64,000 bases of DNA from Capra hircus (lineage: Eukaryota; Chordata; Mammalia; Artiodactyla; Bovidae), in assembly GCF_001704415.2 (NCBI RefSeq), contig NC_030808.1, positions 83,484,594 to 83,548,593 on the forward strand. Reading direction: 5' to 3'. The notes beneath the pieces were generated by a model. That model did no database searches and was not told where the DNA came from. It saw only the letters and a program-made list of their open reading frames with translations. The translations under genes and the position numbers were made by a program. Below are positions 58,500-64,000 of this stretch, piece by piece. Every line of letters starts with the position of its first letter. Positions within the stretch are counted from its first letter, which is position 1.

Positions 58500-59460
58500 T
58501 GGCCCTTTGAGTGCCTGACACACTAAGCAATAGAGAGGGACCCCAGCCAGGAGGACCCTTTGAATGCCTGCTGCACCAAGCACCATAGAAGGACCAGCCA
58601 AGGAAGCCCTTTGAACACCAACTGCCAGAGGCTAGAAAAAGGCTCTGCTGCTGCTGCTGCTGCTAAGTCTCTTCAGTCATGTCCAGCTCTGTGCAACCCC
58701 ATAGACGGCAGCCCACCAGGCTCCCCCGTCCCTGGGATTCTCCAGGCAAGAACACTGGAGTGGGTTGCCATTTCCTTCTCTACTGGTTGAAAGTGAAAAG
58801 TGAAAGTGAAGTTGCTCAGTCGTCTTAGCAATCCCATGGACTGCAGCCCACCAGGCTCCTCTGTCCATGGGATTTTCCAGGCAAGAGTACTGGAGTGGGG
58901 TGCCATTGCCTTCTCTGGAAAAAGGCTCTAATAGCCTTTTTATATCCTTATATCCTGCACCTGTGGCTGCTGGCTTCCCTATACATCTGGCGCATCCAGG
59001 TTCCTTGGGATCCAAGCATCTGCGCCACCTCCACACCTAGTCCTCACTAGGGTAGAACTGCCAGAGGCTATGGAAAAACAAACAAACAAACAAACAAACA
59101 AACCCTAATAGTGTGAAAATCTCATGTACCCATGGCCACCAGCTTCCTTGCACACCTGGCACTGCCAGGTTTCCCACGATGCAGCCAGCTGAGCCACCTC
59201 CATACCTGGTCCTCAGTGGGGCAGAGTTCCCTGGGGAGGAGTTGCCAGAAGATAGAAAAAGTCCTAATAGAGCCATATCACCTGCACCAGCTCCTCTGCA
59301 TACCTGGTGCTTCCGGGGTCTCTGATCCAAGCAACTATGCCACCTCACACCCAGTCCTCCCTGGGGCAGACCCAAGTCCTCCAGGGCAGCCTCGGGAGCA
59401 AACTCCAGTGGATGACCCATATGCAGAGGTGGAGATAAAACCACAGTTGAGCTCCAGGGG
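58500..59460 (+). repeat. Tandem monomers of the L1 5' UTR
   Basis: Two to three diverged units of about 150-190 bp (excluding inserted DNA) share the order 'ctgccagagg-cta-gaaaaa', 'ctaatag', 'cacctg...ggct/ccag', 'cacctggc/tactgcc', 'gccacctcc..acctag/ggtcctc', '..ggggcagag'. Units start near 58620, 59058 and 59240. A (CAAA)n expansion lies at about 59073-59102. Confidence 0.6.
58647..58917 (-). mobile_element. Bov-A2 SINE with 12-bp TSD, inside the L1 5' UTR
   Basis: Dimeric Bov-A on the minus strand with a (GCT)n tail (58647-58664). Perfect direct repeats gaaaaaggctct at 58635-58646 and 58918-58929. Removing it restores a continuous L1 monomer (gctagaaaaaggctct then aatagcc). Confidence 0.95.
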
Positions 59461-59555
59461 CAGAGTGGCTAAGGAAGAGGATTGAAAACCTTTCCACCAG
59501 CTATACAAGCTGCAGACTAAATCCACACGATCAACTAGGTAAACTCTGAGTCTTG

Positions 59556-59763
59556 TTGTTGTTTAGTTGCTAAGTCATGTCCAATTCTTTGTGACCCCAT
59601 GGACTGTAGCCCACCAGACTCCTCTGTCCATAGGATTTCCCAGGCAGGAATACTGAGTGGGTAGCCATTTCCTCCTCCATGGGATCTTGTCGACCCAGGG
59701 ATCAAACCCACGTCTCCTGCATTGGCAGGCAGATTCCTTACCACTGAGCCACCAGGGAAGTCC
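59556..59763 (-). mobile_element. Bov-tA SINE inside the L1 5' UTR
   Basis: 'ttgttgttgtttagttgctaagtcatgtcc' to 'ttaccactgagccaccagggaagtc'; complete tRNA-like head complement at the right end. Confidence 0.93.
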
Positions 59764-60791
59764 TATGGAATATATAAAAGGACAATGAGTGTTCACACAA
59801 AAGAAGAAGCCCTAGCTCTGGCCACTGTGGACACTGGAGGCAAGCACACACAGGTATAGGGCTAGATTAGAGTCTGTGCTGTCCCCACAACAGATACAGA
59901 GAACAGTCGAGTTTTGGAAGAACTCCTAGGGAGGTGGAGGTGGAATTGCCACTCTATATACATTTTCCTCCTTTCCTTTTCACCCTTTCACCTTTCACCT
60001 TTTTTTCTTTTCTTTTTCATATTATTTCATGTTCTTTTTTTAAAAATTATCCCTTAAATTTTTATTTTTTATAACCTACTTTTTCCATTTTTTGGAATGT
60101 TTTAATTTTAAACAAATTCATTTTTACCCTAGTTGTGATTATGCTCTTCTTTTTTCACTCCTTTTTTATCCTTTTTTTTCCTCTGTTTTCTCTCTTCTTT
60201 TCCCTTCGTAAGTGTGTGAGTTTCTTTGGGTGTTCTTGGCCATTGAGTGTTGGTTTCACCTTGGCTATTGAGTTGGGCTTTTATCTTCTGTGCTATGAGG
60301 CCTGTGAAATCTTGGTGCCACAGTAAGGGATCAGGCCTGAACCCCTGAAGTGGGAGATCTGAGTACAGGACTTTGGACCACCAGAGAACTCCCAACCCCA
60401 TAGGACATTAATTGACAAGAGCTCTCCCAAAGGCCTCCATCTCAACACTAAGACCAAACCTCACCCAAAGGCCAGAAAGCTCCAGTGCCAGACATCTCAT
60501 GCCAAATCACTAGCAAAAAGAAACACAGCCCTGCCCATTAGCAGAAAGGCTACCCAAAGCTATACCAAGCCCGTAGACACCCCAAAACACACTGCTGGAC
60601 TCCGGCAGTACCCCTCAGAGAGACAAGATCCAGTTCCATCCACCAGAACACAGGCACAAGTCCTCCCAACAAGGAAACCTTTACAAAACACTGATCCAAC
60701 CTCACTCACAGGGGGCAGACTCCACAATTAAAAGGAACTACAATCCTCCAGGCTGCAGAAAGGAGAACCCAAACACAGTGAATTAAACAAA

Positions 60792-61925
60792 ATGAAAATA
60801 CAGAGAAAAATGCAGCAGATGGAGGAATATGGTAAAACAAAAACAAAAAAAAAAACAAAAAAACCTTAAGACCAAACAAATGAAGAGGAAATAAGCTGTC
60901 TACTTGTAAAAGAATTCAGAGTAATGATAGTAAAGACAATCCAAAATCTTGGAAACAAAATGGAGGCACATATAAATAGACTGGAAGCATGGATAGAGAA
61001 GATGTGAGAAATACTTAACCAGGACCTAGAGGAATTAAAGAATAGACAATCAGCAATAAACAACACAATAACTGAGATTTAAAATACACTAGAAAGAACA
61101 AATAGAAAACTATCTGAGGCAGAAAAACAGACAAGTGAGCTGGGAGATAGAATAGTGGAAATAGCTGAAGCAGAGCAGAATAAAGAAAAAACAAAAGAAA
61201 TAAGGACACTCTCAGCAACCACTGTGACAACATTAAGTGTACCAACATTAAAATTATAGGGGCCCTAGAAGAAGACGACAAAAAGAAATGGTATGAGAAA
61301 ATATTTGAGGAGATTATAGGTTGAGGGCAGGAGGAGAAGAGGGCAACAGAAGATGAGATGGTTGGATGGCATCATCGACTCAGTGGATATGAGTTTGGGA
61401 AAACTCCAGAAGATAGTGAAGGATAGGGAAGACTGGCATGATGCAAGCTCATGGGGTTGCAAAGAGCAGAACATGACTTAGCAACTGAAAAACAACAATA
61501 GTCAAGGACTTCCCTAACATGGGAAAGGAAATAGGTACCCAAATCCAGGAATCTCAGACAGTCCCGTATAGGATAAACCCAAGGAAAAAAACACCAAGAC
61601 ACATATTAATCAAACTAATGAAAATTAAACACAAATAACAAATCTTAAAAGCAGCAAGGAAAAGCAACAAATACCATACAAAGGGACTCCCATAAGGCTA
61701 ACAGCTGATCTTTCAACAGAAAATTCTGCAGGCCAAAAGGGAGTGGCAGGATATACTTAAAGTGATGAAACAGAAAAAACTTTAGCCAAGATTGTTCTAT
61801 CCAGTGAAGATCTCATTCAGATTTGAAAGAGAAATCAGAAATTTTACAGACAAGCAAAAGTTAAGAGAATTCAGCACCACAAAACCAGCTTTACAACAAA
61901 TGCTAAAAGTTCTTCTCTAGACAGG
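60792..61925 (+). pseudogene. L1 ORF1 remnant
   Basis: From 'atgaaaatacagag', with a coiled-coil-like, Glu/Lys/Gln-rich region ('LEELKNRQSAINNTITEI', 'LSEAEKQTSELGDRIVEIAE'). A BovB fragment (about 61320-61495) interrupts it. The C-terminal RNA-binding part follows in broken frames ('hINQTNEN'-like, then 'QKGVAGYT'). In-frame stops, for example after 'TEI' near 61080, mean no ORF1 protein can be made. ORF1p normally binds L1 RNA as a trimer. Confidence 0.7.
61320..61495 (+). mobile_element. BovB 3' fragment inside L1 ORF1
   Basis: 'agggcaggaggagaagagggcaacagaagatgagatggttggatggcatcatcgactc...gacttagcaactgaaaaacaacaat'. L1 sequence stops at 'gaggagattatag' and resumes at 'gtcaaggacttccctaac'. 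Confidence 0.9.
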
Positions 61926-61979
61926 AAACACAAGAGAAAGAAAAGACCTACAAAAACAAATCCCAAAACAATAAAGTAA

Positions 61980-64000
61980 ATGGTAATAGGATCATACATA
62001 TCAATAATTACCTTATATGTAAATAGACTAAATGTTCCAACCAAAAGACACAGATTGGCTGAATGGATACAAAAACAAGACCCCTATATATGCTGTCTAC
62101 AAGAGACTCACCTCAAACCTAGGAACACACACAGCCTGAAAGTGAGGGACTGGTAAAAGATATTCTGTGCAAATGGAAATCAAGAGAAAGCAGGAATAGC
62201 AGTACTCACATCAGGTAAAATAGACTTTAAGACTGTTGCAAGAGGATAGGAAGGACACTACATAATGATCAAGGGACCAATCCAAGAAGATATAATAATT
62301 ATAAATATATATGCACTCAACAGAGGAACATCTTAATACATAAGACAAATGCTAACTATTAAAAAGGAAATTGACAGTAATACAATAATAGTGCGGAACA
62401 TTACCCCACTCACACCAATGGACAAATCATCCAGACAGAAAATTATTAAAGAAACACAAGCTTTAGACAATACTTTGGACCAGTTGGACCTAATTGATAG
62501 CTACAGGGAATTTCATCCAAAAACAGAGATTTCACTTTCTCCCCAAATGCACATGGAACTTTCTGCAGAATAGATCACAATTTGAGTCACAAATGAAGCC
62601 CTGGTAAATTAAAAGAAATAATTTCAAGCACTGTTTCTGATCACAATGCTATAAGATTACCTATCAACTACAGGGGGAAAAAAAACTACAAAAAACATAA
62701 ACACATGAGGCTAAGCAATATGCTTCTGAATAATCAACAGATCACTGACGAAATCAAAATATACCTAGAAATAAATGACAATAAAAACACAGCAGCTCAA
62801 AATCTATGGGATATGCTAAAAACAGTGCCAAGAAGTAAGTTTATAGCAGTACAAGCCTACCTCAAGAAATAAGACAAATATGGAATAAACAACCTAACTT
62901 TACACCTAAAGCAACTAGAAAAAGAACAAAAAACCCAAAAGTTAGCAGAAAGAAAGAAATCATAAAGATCAAAACAGAAATAAATGGAAAAGAAATGAAG
63001 GAGACAGTAGCAAAGCTCAATAAAACTAAAATCTGGTTCTTTGAGAAGATAAAATTGACAAACCATTAGCCAGACACATCAAGAAAAAAAGGGAGAAGAC
63101 CCAAATCAATCAAATTAGAAATGAAAAAGAAGTTAAACAGACAACACAGAAATATAAAGGATCATAAGAGGCTATCATGAGCAACTATATGCCAATAAAA
63201 TGGAAAACCTTGAAGAAATGAGAAAATTCTTAGAAAATATAACCTTCCAAAATTGAACCAGGAAGAAATAGAAAATATGAATAGACCAATCACAAGCATG
63301 GAAATCAAAACTGCAGTTCAAAATCTTCCAACAAACAAAAGCTTGGGGCCAGATGTCTTCACAGGCAGATTCTACCAAAAGTTTAGAGAAGAGCTAACAC
63401 CTATCCTGCTCAACCTTCCAGAAAATTGCAGAGGAAGGAAAACTCCCAAACTCATTCTACAAGGTCACCATCACCCAGACAAAGATGCCACAAAAAAGAA
63501 AATTACAGACCAATATCACTGATGAACATGGATGTAAAACTTAACAAAATTTTACCAAACAGAATCCAACAATACATTAAAAAGCTCACACATTATGATC
63601 AAGTGGGCTTTATCCCAGGGATGCAAGGATTCTTTAGTACATGCAAGTCAATCAATGTGATACACCATATTAACAAAATGAAAGATAAAAATCATATAAT
63701 CATCTCAATAGATGCAGAGAAAGCTTTGACAAAATTCAATACCCATTTATGATTAAAAAAAAAAAAAAAACAACCTCTCCAGAAGATAGGCATAGAAGTA
63801 ATATCAGTTCAGTTAAGTCACTCAGTCATGTCCAACTCTTTGTGACCCCATGGACCTCAGCACGCCAGGCCTCCCTGTCCATCACCAACTCCTGGAGTTT
63901 ACCCAAACTCATATACCTCAACATAATAAAGGCCGTATATGACAAACCCATAGCAAACATTATTCTCAATGATGAAAAACTGAAAGCATTTCCTCTAAGA
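61980..64000 (+). pseudogene. L1 ORF2 remnant (endonuclease and start of RT), runs off window
   Basis: Starts at 'atggtaataggatcatacatatc' (MVIGSYISIITLYVN). The endonuclease region includes 'CCLQETHL', where the Glu is the conserved metal-binding residue. The run to the RT domain follows: 'MNQEEIENMNRPITSMEIKTAVQNLPTNKSLGPD' (open 63253-63522) and 'RPISLMNMDVKLNKILPNRIQQYIK' with 'HYDQVGFIPGMQGFF' (open 63426-63752). Multiple frameshifts and stops (after 'VRDW', 'VARG', 'NRGTS') make it inactive. The RT catalytic YADD lies beyond the window. Confidence 0.85.
63806..63912 (-). mobile_element. BovB 3' terminal fragment inside L1 ORF2
   Basis: 'cagttcagttaagtcactcagtcatgtccaactctttgtgacccc...ccaactcctggagtttacccaaactcat' between L1 'aggcatagaagtaat' and 'acctcaacataataaaggcc'. 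About 105 bp, strongly 5'-truncated. Confidence 0.9.

Larger units (their letters stand above)
57832..64000 (+). mobile_element. Artiodactyl L1 LINE: 5' UTR, ORF1 and ORF2 remnants, runs off window
   Basis: Begins at about 57832 with an L1 5' UTR-like start ('gatgatgagatagcagcgcagtaggtgg'). It continues through a long 5' UTR with tandem monomers (58500-59460), a broken ORF1 (from about 60792) and ORF2 (from 61980) past the window end. Later insertions are at 58647-58917, 59556-59763, about 61320-61495 and about 63806-63912. Frameshifts and stops throughout both ORFs show it is long dead. It shares its orientation with MCF2L2. Confidence 0.88.

Noticed and set aside
1..64000. Search for CRISPR arrays, operons, complete ERV genes, tRNA or rRNA genes or a novel multi-gene system
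   Set aside because: The regularly recurring motifs are all dispersed BovB/Bov-tA/CHR/L1 sequences. No evenly spaced direct repeats with unique spacers and no additional conserved coding cluster were seen.

Overview
This is mammalian nuclear DNA, almost certainly from a ruminant (cattle or a close relative). BovB (RTE-clade LINE) copies, tRNA-headed Bov-tA and Bov-A2 SINEs, CHR-type cetartiodactyl SINEs and an artiodactyl L1 cover a large part of the window on both strands. Only two host protein-coding genes can be supported. Both match the neighbourhood known from human 3q27 (cattle chromosome 1 by known synteny). Species cannot be fixed from the sequence alone.

The host gene on the + strand is MCF2L2, a Dbl-family Rho guanine-nucleotide exchange factor. 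Five internal coding exons are visible (1814-1905, 16987-17072, 53516-53582, 54600-54715, 56344-56413). All have AG/GT borders and compatible phases, so they join into one open frame. It runs from an acidic linker into the start of the DH domain. The gene continues off both ends of the window.

The 36.4-kb intron between 17072 and 53516 contains B3GNT5 on the opposite strand. B3GNT5 is the Lc3 synthase of lacto/neolacto glycolipid synthesis. Its intact 381-codon reading frame lies in one exon (22772-23917), followed by a long AU-rich 3' UTR ending near 20333. A CpG island at 35840-36560, with a GC box and minus-strand splice donors nearby, is the likely B3GNT5 promoter and non-coding first-exon region. 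The layout is a nested, antisense gene pair.

The rest is intron and transposon sequence. The densest parts are: 8.9-10.5 kb (two BovB copies head to tail), 43.4-44.5 kb (old L1 3' end with CHR SINEs in and beside it), 46.2-50.7 kb (BovB copies, one split by a Bov-tA), 54.8-55.3 kb (a BovB with a 5' inversion) and 57.8-64.0 kb (a decayed L1 with tandem 5' UTR monomers, split by four later insertions). Several insertions keep clear target-site duplications. I found no CRISPR array, operon, complete tRNA/rRNA gene or unknown multi-gene system. The notable content is the gene nesting and the structures of the repeats.
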